Shown: in pieces, positions 32,624 through 44,644 of the stretch
Layout of the letters: every line of letters begins with the position of its first letter
How positions within the stretch are numbered: position 1 is the first letter of the stretch
NCBI GenBank assembly: GCA_036426205.1
Contig: CM071571.1
Location: 114,189,306-114,253,305, forward strand
DNA from: Ascaphus truei
Taxonomy: Eukaryota; Chordata; Amphibia; Anura; Ascaphidae
Length of the DNA: 64,000 nt
Direction: 5' to 3'
The notes under the pieces: generated by a model
What the model was told of the DNA's origin: nothing
What the model saw: only the letters and a program-made list of their open reading frames with translations
The model's database searches: none
Position numbers and translations under genes: made by a program

Positions 32624-34542
32624 GGCAATACCTGTACCACATATGCGCACAAATTAAATGAATTGCTTATGCATTCCATACAGTTTGCAGAGATTAAAGA
32701 CACACTAGTACTACCTATCGTTACTGCTGCAGTACTGTACTAATCTGCTACAAAACTGAATTTTGGGGCAGTGGTGGTTGTGGGGCTGCAACATGCAAAT
32801 AAATACTGGGTTTTGGGTAGCACCAAAAACAGTAAGTCTTACAACATCAGTAGCGACTACCGCTTCAAGTCAGATAGTTTAATTTGTCTTTCAAATCTGT
32901 GTAAAGAATAAGATATCCCACAGTTCTCGTTTTGGAGGAGAATTTGCCTAATCTTTCACCTGTTTGAAGCCTTCTCAATTCATTGCGGGATAGTAGAGCC
33001 CGAAGGTGGGATATTAGGAAAGGGTGAAGTACCCATCATCATCATCATGTTCAGCCTTTGTCAATGCTCTGCTGCATGAAGCCTTCCACAATTATATTCC
33101 GGTTACTGCAGTCACAAGCATCTCTTCTCCAAGTTGCACCAACACATTTTCTGCTTTCATTCTCCATCCTACTTTTTGTCATCATCTTGGTCTTTTGATA
33201 TCCCTTGAAATCAAGTTGAGTACCATCCCTGTCCAACAACAGTAATTTCTTCTGACGATAGGGGTAGCTGGTCTTCATAATAAAGATGAAGCCTGGCTGA
33301 CTATCCCTGAAAACCATGTTTAAGGAGCAGTTAAATGGAGTTAAAATCTGTGTAAAGTGTTGTTGAGATACCGGTACTACTGATTATTTACCCGCAAATA
33401 GTGAATGATTTGCGGGTACGCGTCTGTACATAAAGACGCAGTGTGTTATGGAGGTGTAATGTAACTCTATGGGAAATCTCTACCCTGCCAGCAAGGTCTG
33501 CAATGGGGTTTTTAAACACAGTTCAGGAGCCTGTTTTAAAACCCAATTAGAGAGCCCATGTTCTACGGACCAGGTTTTAGGGACCATGTTTTAGGGTCCA
33601 AGTTCTCGGGACCATGTTTTAGGAAGCAAGTTTTAGACTCCAAGATCCCAATGTTAAAAGATGGGTATCCATTACTGTGCAGCCAGCCCCAGTAATGTAA
33701 TTAGCCGGGGGGTCTGCATGGCAATTGCGGATCAAAGGAGCGGATGGGCAAGGTGTCAGGACATCTGGCAGGCTGTGATGGGCGGAGTAACAGGTCCGGA
33801 GAATAGGCACACGCTGGGGCACCTCTTGGATTGCCAAATGTGGAGGAGCCTGTCCAGCGTGTGGCAATGGGTTGGCTGGGGGAAGATGCTGCTCATATGT
33901 GCGTTTCATAGAAAGAATGGGTAGAGGAGCTGCCCTCTGTGTGCTCCAATGCAAAAACAGCGGATGTGGTATTGAAGGACCATGAAGATAAAGTGACGGG
34001 ACGGCAACATGACTAATAATAAGTGTACAAGGCCACGGTGAATAATAGTCCATCTGTGATATAACCCACCATCCAGTATATGTCTCCACCTTGAAAGTAT
34101 AACCTGTTAAGCCTCTCCGTGTCTGGCAGTGGCACCAAGGATAGCTAGTGTGTCATGCCCATTACACGGTGTATAACGGAGGCATCTAAACAGGTATATG
34201 TTGAAGGAAACGGAGGGAGGGGGGGTTAGACACTTAACTGAGTGTATGATGTCCTGGATGGTACTCATCAATCCGGTGTGAAGGCAGTCGATCACTCAGG
34301 AGGCTCCAGACAGCGCTGCCGACCTCCTACTCCAATGTGGTGACTCCACGGGAGGTGGCGACGCTATGACGTCATCCGTCCGCGACCCGCCAATCACTGG
34401 TCTCAGGCAGCCTGCGTCTCTCCACCGGGACCGCCACGATCACTCCCTGCTAGCACCGGAACCGTCAGCCAAGCACCGAGCCGGATCTCACGAAATTTGA
34501 AGGCATGTCGTCCCTAAGCGTGCTCCGAATTGGATAGCAAGA
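32624..34542. other. Intergenic; possible LINE C-terminal remnants
   Basis: Minus strand 33051-33190 translates to a Trp-Arg-Arg / FMQQSIDKG pattern reminiscent of some LINE C-termini (RTE/Ingi-like). Plus strand 33790-33880 carries GTLGHLL-like and WQWVGW patterns reminiscent of L1 C-terminal Cys/His regions. Both are weak. The segment 34290-34500 is GC-rich with no gene. Confidence 0.3.
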
Positions 34543-34955
34543 TAGTTGAATGGAAAAAGATTCGGGCACAGCAAATTGGAAATGGAGGCTGGTGTATGCT
34601 AATAAAAAATCCTTTATTGAGGCATGCAAGCCAATATAAAAAGCACAGAGTATCCCCTGATGCGTTTCTCACCTCTTGGGGCACTTTCTCAAAGGGTAAT
34701 GATGTTTGGAAAGACAGTGTCTTATGTAGCATCCCACTCTGAGCAGGTGTCACCCATCAGTGATCTGCTGGACTGATCATGATCAGGCACAGCCTATCAC
34801 TGATATGCAATTGAGCGACACATGCCCATCGTGAAGACACCACACAAGACTACTAAGAATCATGTGTAACCATAATATCAAATCACATATACATCACAGT
34901 GCAATTAAAATGTAACATGAATACCATACATAAGCAATCCCTTAACAGTGAAATA
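34543..34955. repeat. Left arm of PLE-type foldback
   Basis: Inverted copy of 35593-36005 over about 410 bases with few differences. Blocks include AATAAAAAATCCTTTATTGAGG, GCACAGCCTATCACTGATATG and CATACATAAGCAATCCC. The loop between arms is about 640 AT-rich bases without genes. Confidence 0.85.
34654..34698 (-). ncRNA. Hammerhead-like motif in left arm
   Basis: Minus strand: CCCU, UUGAGAA, a stem around CCAAGA, GAAAC, GCAUC, AGGG. CCCU pairs with AGGG as stem I. Core positions C3 and G8 differ from consensus. Confidence 0.4.
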
Positions 34956-35592
34956 TTAATTTGTTCAAAAAGTGCAAGGTCAGGGCTGAAAAATATATAC
35001 CTGCCCTGTTGAAAAGTAATGAACACCAATAAAAATATGTAAAGAAAATGTGTCATATATTGTGTATTGAAGTATATAATGACAAATTGAATATAAATGT
35101 GACCAAACAAATGAGTGCAAAGATATATGTCAAAAATTGGGAAAACATAAGAAAAAGAACAAGTATAAATAAAGATAATAAATAGTGCAGTGTATGTAAA
35201 TACACTAAATTACCGAAAAGTAGGTGTGTGTGTATATATATAACCCTTTAATTTCCATCAAGCCCAAAAAGAAAAGCTCATGAACATTATTGTGTTAAAA
35301 AGGAAACAACTAATTATATGTTGGAAAGGAACAGATTTCTTGAAAAAGAACATTCTAAAAAAAGTAACCATTAAGAAATAACACTGTGCAACAATAGAAA
35401 CATATATAGAAATATAACAACATACAATGATTGACTAATATATCATGTCAATCACTCCTAAGGCATAAGCTAGTAGATGAACTATAATAGAATAATAAAG
35501 ACATGAATATCTAAATGGTGAAAATAACCAACAAGTATTGAATGGTACGTGACATCTCAAAGATAAATATATATATATATTTATATATATAT
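34956..35592. other. AT-rich loop of foldback
   Basis: No ORF with motifs; TA microsatellite at 35560-35595 and 35228-35242. Confidence 0.5.
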
Positions 35593-36005
35593 AGTATTTC
35601 ACTGTTAAGGGATTGCTTATGTATGGTATTCATGTTACATTTTAATTGCACTGTGATGTATATGTGATATGATATTATGGTTACACATGATTCTTAGTAG
35701 TCTTGTGTGGTGTCTTCACGGTGAGCATGTGTCGCTCAATTGCATATCAGTGATAGGCTGTGCCTGATCATGATCAGTCCAGCAGATCACTGATGGGTGA
35801 CACTTCTCAGAGTGGGATGCTACATAAGACACTGTCTTTCCAAACATCATTACCCTTTGAGAAAGCGCCCCGAGAGGCGAGAAACGCGTCAGGGGATACT
35901 CTGTGCTTTTTATATTGGCTTGCATGCCTCAATAAAGGATTTTTTATTAGCATATACCAGCTTCCATTTCCAGTTTGCTGTGCCCGAATCTTTTTCCATT
36001 CAACT
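35593..36005. repeat. Right arm of PLE-type foldback
   Basis: Inverted partner of 34543-34955. Contains the better of the two hammerhead-like motifs. Confidence 0.85.
35853..35895 (+). ncRNA. Hammerhead-like motif in right arm
   Basis: CCCT, TTGAGAA, perfect stem II CGCC/GGCG with a CCGAGA loop, GAAA, CGCG, TC, AGGG. Stem I is CCCU/AGGG. The CUGANGA core is changed at two positions, so cleavage is uncertain. Confidence 0.45.
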
Positions 36006-36615
36006 ATATGTGCGTTTCACATTGCCCAATTCATATTTCCCACTTTGCCGGCAACCTGAGCCTAAGCACGCCCCTCCTATGATTGGGTAAAGCCAAGCTA
36101 GCCTCCGGCTCGTGATTGGATGGTGAGAAAATTTCCATGCTCTGGTCGCCAGTCTGTCTTCCTTGCTAGAGACAGCTCAGCTGAGTGTATGTAAGGAGAC
36201 TGCCCGATCAGAGAACCAAACGATCTGTGGCTTGAGTCGGTGAGGCGCGAGCGGGCTTCTCAAAGTTGCTCTGTTGTGAATAGCAGAGCAACCGGGTTCC
36301 TTTTTGGAGCTAGGAAAGCTTGCCTAGCTGAGACTAAGTCAGACGCGAGGACCAAGATCTCAGAATAGAACATAGCGGTCGCCGTTGGGTATTCTCCACG
36401 AAAAGAGTACCAGGAAGCCCGGGACAAGGTCCCAGTCAGGGTAAGCCTTCCAAAGCAGACACCCGCACTTATTTGAGGCTAGTTTTCACCCCCGGTTGGT
36501 ATGTATTTACTGTATTTTGTGCAATCTACAGTATGTACAGTATGTCTGTGGGCTTGCCCGAATAAACGCAATTTATTCAATAAACTTGTTCTGCTTAGTG
36601 AATGATCCCGGTAAG
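36006..36615. other. No gene recognised
   Basis: Mixed sequence with AATAAACGCAATTTATTCAA near 36560, possibly a retroelement 3' end. No motifs. Confidence 0.3.
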
Positions 36616-36617
36616 GT

Positions 36618-36965
36618 AAAAATGTGTTAAAAATTATGGTCTTCCGTGACAGAGGGGATTTTTTTTCTCTTATCTATCCCATTATACTTTCAGTGTCTCC
36701 TTTGCTAACACCTCTTCCTCTATCTATCTCTCTGTGGTGGTACCCCAGGGTTCTGTCCTGGGACCTCTTCTCTCTTTACACACACTCTCTAAGTGATCTA
36801 TTCACAGCTCCTGAGTTCATACATCACATCTATGCTGATGACACACACATTTATGTTTCAACCCTTGACCTTACACCTGCTTGACAGACCAAAGTTTCTG
36901 AAAGTCTCTCTGCTATATCATACTGGATGGCCCTCCGCCAACCTAAACTCAACCTGTCAATGTCA
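36618..36965 (+). pseudogene. L2-like LINE reverse transcriptase, 5' part
   Basis: [21 protein letters not shown] motif (about 36737-36790) and catalytic YADD (about 36832-36843), then ISYWMALRQPKLNLS. These are RT motifs B and C and the following region of L2-clade LINEs. The frame is shifted after YADD by a TGA near 36884. The element is cut at 36965 by a solo LTR and resumes at 37970. Confidence 0.8.
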
Positions 36966-37965
36966 TGCCTGTATGCCTGCAGACCTGGCCAGTCCCCAGT
37001 ACTGAGGTGAGAAGGGTATTACCACGCACCCACAGCAGTGAGGGCGTGCACGGAGTGTGGTATGGCGTTGCCGGGCCTGTAGAGAGATGGTTAGTAATAC
37101 TTGCAACGCCTTTGGAGTTCAGAGTAATAGTAGTGGTGTCCGTGCGCCAGAGTCCAGGGATGTAGAGATCAGAATCGTAATGTTCGTAAGCCAAAGACCA
37201 GGGATCACAGAAGTCAGCAAAGTCGTGTCCGTTAGCAGGGTTCAAGGGCAATAGCGAGCAGAGTAATCCAGTACGAGCAGAGGTCAAGCCAGGAAAATCC
37301 AGGGGTAAGCAGGAGCAGGAACAAAGCTGGAAAACAGAGGAGAGCCAAGCATAGGACTGCACACACAGAGGTTACAAAGAACTAAGCAGAGCAATGAGAG
37401 AAAGGACAGACAAGGGTTATAAAGGAGGGAACACCAATAGGAGAGAGAGAAGGAGCAGAGGGTGAAGTGGGAGACAGCAGGGATAGGTGAGGAAGAGAAG
37501 AGGAGGAGACAGGTGAGCCAGTGAGGGAGATAGCCTGCAGAGCATGGGAGGAGGAGCCAGGAGTCTGAGAGAGCCTACAAGAGGAGCGTGTGCGCGTGCC
37601 CTCTGTAAAGTTAGAGTGCGCGCGCACCGGCTGCGTCACGAGGCGTGCGGAGCGCCGTGCCAGCACCCGCCGAGGATGGGGGACAGACAGAAGGAGAGGC
37701 CACAGGAGGTAAGGGGACTAGAGCAAGGACCGAGGGGGGCCGTGAGCAGGGGATACCGTAGCAGAAAACGGGAGACCGAGCGGGTGCGCGTGTCTTGCGG
37801 GGAGCGCGCGCTGACGCCGGGATGACGTGAGAGACTGCCGCAGAGGGATAGCTGCGGGCTGAGGAAGGGAGAATAGCAGGGGAAGGCAGGGAAGGAACAG
37901 TAGAGGTAGGCAAGAGCGGGACATCAGGGACACATGGAGGGGAAGGAATCCCCTGAACCGTCACA
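36966..37965 (-). mobile_element. Solo gypsy-type LTR, 1000 bp, TSD GTCA
   Basis: On the minus strand it starts TGTGACGG and ends CAGGCA, so TG...CA termini. GTCA lies on both sides (36962-36965 and 37966-37969). Removing the LTR and one GTCA restores a continuous L2 frame. No internal coding sequence. The 4-bp duplication fits Ty3/gypsy integration. Confidence 0.85.
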
Positions 37966-37969
37966 GTCA

Positions 37970-38910
37970 AAAATGGATTTCCTCATATTTTCTCCCAAAC
38001 CTAGCCCTACTACCTCTTACCACATTACTGTTGGAAGCACTTCATACACTCAGTAGCACAAGCACGCTGCCTAGAGGTCACACTAGACTCCTTTCTCACA
38101 TTCTCCTCCCACATTCAAAAGGAAGCTACATTCTGTCATTTTTTCATCCGCAATATTACAAAGATATGCCCTTTCCTCTGTTGCTCGATTTCTGAAACAC
38201 TGGCACAAACCCTCATTCTTTCCCGTCTTGACTACTGTAACCTCTTGCTGTCTGGCCCTCCTGCCTGTCACCTGTCTACCTTACAATCTATCCTAAACAC
38301 TGCTGCCAGAATCACTACTCTTACCTAAATCTGTCTCAGCGTCTCCCTGCTGAAATCCCTCTCCTGGCTTCCTATCAAATCCTGTATCACATACTCAATT
38401 CTCCTCCTTACTTCTAGGAGGGTCTACTTCGATCTCAGCCATAATTTCTCACTATAACATCCAAACTCTTGTGTTCTGCTCAAGGATGTCTTCTCGCTGC
38501 CCCTTTTGTGCCTATAGCCCTTAATCCTTTCTCACCGACTGAACCACACCTTTGGAATACCCTTCCTCTCAATATCCAACTAGCAACCTCTCTAATCACC
38601 TTTAAGACCCATCTTAAAACACACCTCCTTAACGAAGCATGTGAGTAGCACCGTGGCTGATACTATACACCTCTTACATAAACCTTGGCCCTTTGCATAC
38701 GCACTAACCAGAACACCTTCCTACTGTCTCTGTACATACCTCCTACTTACCAATTAGATTGTAAGCTCTTCAGAGCAGGGACTCCTTTTCCTTAATGTCA
38801 CTTTTATGTTTGAAAGCACTTCTTTCCATTATGTGTTATTTGTTATTTATATGATTATCACTGCTATGAACGGCTACTTATGTACATGAATGGCGCTATA
38901 ACTAAATATT
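37970..38910 (+). pseudogene. L2-like LINE, 3' part and 3' UTR
   Basis: Resumes with MDFLIFSP, then the C-terminal region (HSYL, PLLASYQILYH, WNTLPLNIQ in successive frames) to about 38650. The 3' tail carries AGATTGTAAGCTCTTCAGAGC (38757) and TGGCGCTATAA near 38893, typical of L2. Multiple stops show it is old. Confidence 0.75.
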
Positions 38911-39360
38911 AACATACATACATAGATACAACAGTGTTAATTAATTACCAACGTACAGTATACATATTTAGTTTCTCTCATATTCTGCACCTAGTGTAAC
39001 AGTGCACAACCCAGTCTATTGAGGACAGCAGCCACTGCCATTCCAAGAGTTTCTACATTTGATACAAAGTTCCAAGGCAATAACAACTGCATCCAGCCAG
39101 GCAAAGAAATCAAGAACATTGCAAAGTGCAAAAGCAGCCTCGAGTAATTAAAATCACTCACTGACAATATTTTCTCTATTATCTCTCTAATATATAACAC
39201 AAATATGTACTGTATATGCATAAATATATTTATATATAGCATGCAGTCAGCTTTATCTTCACTTTGCAGTCAGATGCAGTGGTCACCATTGGGACTTGAC
39301 AAAGCATTACCAACATAAATAAAGGGGGGAGCTTGAATAAAACATCACACTCCCTGTCAC
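38911..39360. other. No feature seen
   Basis: AT-rich sequence; the open frame at 38991-39242 has no motif. Confidence 0.35.
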
Positions 39361-39698
39361 TTAAAGCTGCAGTTCAGTCTTTTTTTTTTTTTTTTAATTT
39401 ATTTTTTTACTTCAATAGTTTCATGTGGGCAATCTCTAATTACCTAAAGAACTGCATAGCTGCCGGTCAATTCGTTCTCCGTCTATTGATCGGCAAAGTT
39501 TGGCGACAGCTTTAAATATGGGGAATGTAAATCGTTGCTATAGGAACAAACATGCTTGTTAAAATAGAATATAAGAAAATTGGTCTTTAAAAGTTGTTTT
39601 TTTTAAAACAGAAAATGCTAAAAGTATTTGTTCTTACTACAGAACTGATTAATTAAAAAAAACACACATGCAGGATATTGCCTGAACTGCAGCTTTAA
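39361..39698. mobile_element. piggyBac-like MITE, TTAA flanks
   Basis: Ends TTAAAGCTGCAGTTCAG and CTGAACTGCAGCTTTAA form a 17-base perfect inverted pair that includes TTAA, the invariant target of piggyBac transposases. 338 bases, T-rich interior, no ORF of note. Confidence 0.75.
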
Positions 39699-39759
39699 AT
39701 ATGATCTATTATTTAAGTGGGGACAATTGACTTCAGGTCCTTCCTGTCAAAGCATACGT

Positions 39760-42060
39760 CTGCTGAGGCATGTAAGTCCAAAGAATAATAATTATTAATT
39801 CATTTCAATCCTGCCGTCATGCATAATTCTGCAGGGGAAGGCTGTGCCATTGATTCCTATAAGGTGGCTATGGCCCTTGTCAAATGTGTTTTTACCAGCT
39901 CTGGGGTTGGAATTTTTTTAATAGTAAAGGCTTTCCTGATTGTTGTTACAATCCATTGATATAGTAGACTTGGTGGCTGCTTGCTCTTTTTGTGTTCCCT
40001 TTTGGATTGGGAATAACTGGCTCATCTCTGGGTTTTTCAACCAACCGTGTTGGGAAATGAATTGTTGTACCCTCAATAGATGTTGGAGCAACTGGTCTCT
40101 GCTTCCTGCCTTTAATAGAATGTTGTCCAGGTAATTGACACTTTTGGGAAAATTCTCTGTGAAGTAGAGAGAATGAAGGGAAGAGCTCTTAATTGATAGT
40201 GAGTTACCCTTATATCAAATCTCAGATACTTTGTGTCTGTGGCATATGGGTATATTGAAGCATGTAGGCATTTTTTAGGTCTACTGATACAAGCCAGTCT
40301 CTTTGGTCAAATGTGACAATAATGGACTTGAAGGACTCCATTTTGAATTTACTTTCAGCAGCTTGTTTACCCCTCTTAAGACCTGAATGGTCCATTCACC
40401 TTTTTCTTTTAGGAACTTTGGAGAGTAGATACCTCGATTTCTTTCTTATGTCCAAAATGGTTGGATCGCATGGCCATCCATAAGCTGCTGGATACTGCTG
40501 GTTAATGCCTGTTAATGCAACCTTTTTACCTGGCTGTCAGGATCTTACAAACTAGTGTCTTCCCGGTATTGTTTTGAATTCCAGAAAGTATCCTCTGCAG
40601 ACCACATTGAGCATCCCAGAATCCATAATCATTTGTGCTCCCAAAAGTCCTGAAATTACTGGAGTCTTCCTCCTACTGTACATGGATGTCCGAGCTCCCA
40701 TCATCTCATGCAAATTCCAGTTACTCTACAGTATATGAGGATCCACCTCTTCTTGGCCCATGAAAAACATAGCTCTGGCCACGTGCCAGGAATCTGTTCT
40801 CTAGTAACCCCTTCTGGGCCTCTAGGTTCTTATACCTCGGCTTTTAGCCCTCTCATTCAATTTTCAAGTTGGGGCATCAACTCTTCTTTTCCTTTCCTGT
40901 GGTAGAAACAAAAGTTTCCCTCTGGAAGCTCTCGCAATGATGAAATCTAGCTTTCTGACAAACTGATGATGTTCTTCAAAAGGAATTGGACACAGATTGT
41001 TCTTTGAGGATGAATCTGGCTGCCAAGGTAGTAATCAAATCGCTCTCCTAGCTGCGACGGACGTTGATCTTGCTGCTAGCTTAACTGAATCCAGCAATGC
41101 TTCTGCTGCCAGTTTTAGTTCAGGGAAGGCTCCTACAACTTCCTTCTCTAGGGCCTCCTGTAAATTAGCAATCCATAACTTCATTGCTCTTGACACAGAT
41201 GTTATGGATATAGAAGGCCTTCACCTGTCAATAGCATCTCGAAAGGAGGCTGCATTATCTACAGGCAGTGTTGTTCTACTGGAAAACCTTGACAGTGCAG
41301 GGTCAACCTTTGTGGGTGAATTTCATGCTTTTATGTAATTTTTCTCAAATTGGTACATTCTTGAAAATATCAAAGTCAAGGATGCATTCTTGTGGCTGGG
41401 ACTATTCTACCTTATTCATATCCTTCACCATATCGTGAACCAGGAATATTCTTGGCTTCCCTTGTAGGCTCCTGGCTAGGTGATTCCTAGGTGTGTCCTC
41501 AATCTGTAAGATCTCTCTTACTGCTTTGAGAAATGGGTTTATAATCTCTAGATTAAAGGTGGACGACACCTCTGTTAAAAGCTCAATCTCTGATGATTCC
41601 GTTTACAGCTCCATCCTGCTGAATTGTTTGTCCTCTGAATTCTCAGAATATGAGTCCTGCGGTCTTTCAAGGCTAGTAAATGATATTGCCCGCTTTCGGT
41701 CTCTGTGTGATTTCCAAGAGTCTACCTCAATGCCCTGGGTTACAGCTTCCTTCATTGACGAGATGGAATCTGACATTGGATGAATTGGGTCCTTTGCCGT
41801 ATCTTTAAGGCAATCCTCACAAAGTCTTTTATTTTCCAATGTGGTGGCCTGGGCTTCAGCGGGCGAGAGTAGCAGACAACTCCTGTGGATCAACAACGAA
41901 GTAGTCAGGTCAGCCCCTTCTACACTAACCTCTACCTCAGCTAGGAAGTAAAGAAAAAAGACTGCATGGGGAAGAAATAAAGGGCTATTTATAGGTCCTC
42001 CCATAAGTAGAGTTTTCACTCCTATCTCAGCTGGAGGTTAGAAATGTACCATTTGTGACC
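39760..42060 (-). pseudogene. DIRS-like retrotransposon: gag-like region and RT
   Basis: Right to left: a Cys-containing gag-like ORF (41603-42019) with RLCEDCLKD and an acidic/Ser-rich stretch, a decayed middle with VHDMVKDMNK, then RT blocks: NRGIYSPKFL, LRGVNKLLKVNS, ICHRHK, and NYLDNILLKAGSRDQLLQHL (about 40080-40140). YLDN stands where YLDD is expected, so the catalytic Asp is changed. DIRS elements use a tyrosine recombinase; that domain and the split repeats are not present. Truncated near 39760. Confidence 0.8.
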
Positions 42061-42280
42061 ACAACAGGAAATTGTGATTTACTGTAAGTAGTGCTGGTGG
42101 TGTGGGTGAAGACTGTGATAATGCTTCAGATGCAAGTGATGATACTGTGATAATTGTTAAAGATTGTGAAAATTCAGATTCAGCAACAAGTAAGGCAAAA
42201 CTCCAAACAGTAATAACAACCCTGGGTAGCTACCAAGGTAATGAAGCTGCTTTAATGTGATTTTTACTAATAGTGTATGG
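42061..42280. other. No feature seen
   Basis: Short AT-rich spacer between the DIRS-like element and the module cluster. Confidence 0.35.
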
Positions 42281-42282
42281 GA

Positions 42283-42510
42283 GCAGGGGGTCTCCTGAGC
42301 TGAACCGCATTAATTTCAGCCTCAGGGAACCCCCGCTTTCCCGAGATATAGGATTAGGCCTTATGGGTTGGTGGCAGTAGGAGTTAACCCTATCATTACC
42401 TTAGTGGTTACAACCGCTAAGGTAATTAAGTGGTTGACTCAATGTGCGACCCTCCCGCAAGGCCTAAACACCACCCTGGGGTAACTACCATGTTCACCCA
42501 CCCCCTGAAC
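42283..42510. repeat. Half module A followed by module C
   Basis: GAGCAGGGGGTCTCCTGAGC and CCCGAGATATAGG, then ATTACCTTAGTGGTTACAACCGCTAAGGTAATT as a near-perfect palindrome and C-rich flank. Confidence 0.65.
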
Positions 42511-42589
42511 CAACGACAGGAATGGGTAAAAGTGCTATTAACTAAAAATAGTATGTAGATACTGTTCATGTGCAAGATTTTTCTTTTTT

Positions 42590-43010
42590 TTTAAAGGATG
42601 TGACGTCATCAAAAAAGTAGAGAAGCCAGTCAATCAGGAAGGCTATTTTTCCCTCCCTTTAAGATGACGTCACCAAAAACAAAATGCCTGCCATCACGTT
42701 ACCCCAACCAATCAGATTGGTTGTGTAAACCATGTGACAGCTTCAATTTATTTTTAAAAGATGTGATGTCATCTTAAAGGGAGGGACATCACATCCTTTA
42801 AAAAAATGGAAGCTTTCACAAGGTTTACTACAACCAATGAGATTGGGTGTGCACCATGTAATGCATCACATGGTATATCTCCCAATCCGATTGGTTGGAG
42901 TAAAATTTGATTGCATACATTTTGTTTTGATGACCATATTAGGTAGGGAAACATAGGCTTCCTGATTGGCTGGCTTCCCTCCATTTTGATGACATCACAT
43001 CCTTTAAAAA
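42590..43010. repeat. CCAAT-box / CRE-like inverted array, copy 2
   Basis: Outer inverted pair AAAGGATGTGACGTCATC (42593) and GATGACATCACATCCTTT (about 42990). Inside are AACCAATCAGATTGGTTG, ACAACCAATGAGATTGGG, CCCAATCCGATTGGTTG and several TGACGTCA-like motifs. Similar to 6480-6870. Confidence 0.7.
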
Positions 43011-43534
43011 AAAAAGAAAGAAAAATCTGTCACATGGTGCACCATCAAATAGAATTGGGGGTGTACCCTCTGACACTCAAATGTGACATCACAGGCCTTA
43101 CATAAGGCCTGTCGTGTCTCATTTGAGTTTAAGAAGCTGACTGGACCACATCCGACATATTTTTGGTATTTTTATTGTGTATATATTTTAGCTTGCCTTT
43201 TGACTGCCAACATTTTTATCTATGTCCCTTTACGGGTATAGATATGCACTGTGACAAGCAATGTATTTTTTTTTCAAACGCTTATTTAATTTAATTGATA
43301 TAGTATGTAATGTATTTTTGCTAATTGTTTTTATTTAAATGTTTTGGTTTTGTAGTACTTTTTATTTCAATGTTTTGGTTTTGTGGTTGTTTATATTTCA
43401 ATGTTTTGACTTTGTGGTTGTTTTTATTTAAACGTTTATGATTTTTGTTGATTGTTTTTTTTAGGTTGCTCCTTGACTGCCATAGTGGCAAAGGATGCCC
43501 ATATTATACGGGCAAGGTTTAATACTGTGCAAAT
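43011..43534. other. T-rich sequence with three ATGTTTTGGTTTTGT-like units
   Basis: Units recur at about 43337, 43371 and 43400 with TTTATTT spacers. No gene. Confidence 0.5.
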
Positions 43535-43847
43535 CATTATGGGTCGTGGGGGTGGAGGGTGGGGGTTGTTTGCCCTGGAGGGTGGTTAGATTTCTTGGGT
43601 GGGTAGCGGGGAGGGGAGGAGGGGTTAACCCCTTAATTACTATAGCGGTTACTAACCGCTAAGGTATTAAAGGGGTTAGTTGCCATTAGGTTATTTTTAT
43701 TGTAATGTTCTTGCCCAAGGAGGATGGAGAGGACGGGGAGAAAGATGAGGACGGCCTTCACCCTGGCAGGGCAAAGTAGAACTTTTATTTACTTTATGCT
43801 GGCTGGTTTAATTTTTAATGGGTAAATGCACTATTATCCATATCTGG
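43535..43847. repeat. Module C copy interrupted by solo LTR
   Basis: GGTTACTAACCGCTAAGG centre; the unit continues after the LTR at 44503 (ATAATAGTAATTTTGCCC). Confidence 0.65.
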
Positions 43848-44502
43848 TGCAGCAGGACGGCCTTGCGGCAGGGTCAGTAAGATGCTAGACACGGTATGAA
43901 ACTTCAATTATAGTGGTTTATTTATCCACTTGCCAAATAACCCTCAGGGTATTGTCCCTTTAAGGCAAAATAAAACGTGAAATAAATTCCTATTCCCGTT
44001 AGGGATACTAACTCAACTTATTCAGCCCTATTTACCGGACAGCAAGCTACTCTGGTTATCCACCCCCAAAATAAAAACTACATTCAACATTTCAGTACAA
44101 AAATAAAGTTTTATCTGTATTGTGGCTCCAACAGCAAACAGGAATGCTGGTTTCAGGGAGCAGGGTGCTTCCTACTCGGTGCATTCTTTATCCTTGGATT
44201 GGAGTCCCAGTTGGTCCCAGCAGCAGAGCTCCAGGCAGGGCTGGGATACCAGAGCAACAGCCAGGGTTCTACATAATTGGTAGAAGTCTCTGTACCCTCC
44301 AGGGGGTGGGGAGGGTTGGAGGGGGGGGATTGGAACTAACACCTTGTGTAAGCCACTTCCTGCTTTTTTAAACCTACAGTCTCTCAGGAATCCTGCTTAA
44401 TTAGGCATGCAGTTCTCCAGAAGTAAGTTAACTGGTAGAGTGCTGGAAGGTATACTGTACATATCTTCCATTCCAGTCTACTGAGTCAGTGACTCTGTCA
44501 CA
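43848..44502 (-). mobile_element. Solo gypsy-type LTR, 655 bp, TSD CTGG
   Basis: Minus strand opens TGTGACAGAG and closes CTGCTGCA. CTGG lies on both sides (43844-43847, 44503-44506). TG...CA ends and a 4-bp duplication fit Ty3/gypsy. The opening TGTGACAG is identical to that of the Gmr1-like LTR at 20853. Confidence 0.8.
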
Positions 44503-44644
44503 CTGGATAATAGTAATTTTGCCCATTACTGTACTGTATGTGTTAGGGGAGGGAGTGTTTATTTATGTATTGAACTGTAAAAAAAAAAATTGAATGGGGA
44601 AAAGCGCTATTATCCATCTTTGGTTAATAGCACTGTTACCCATT

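Noticed and set aside
33619..34089. 156-codon open frame on the minus strand
   Set aside because: No recognisable domain; possibly a shadow of a decayed LINE on the other strand.
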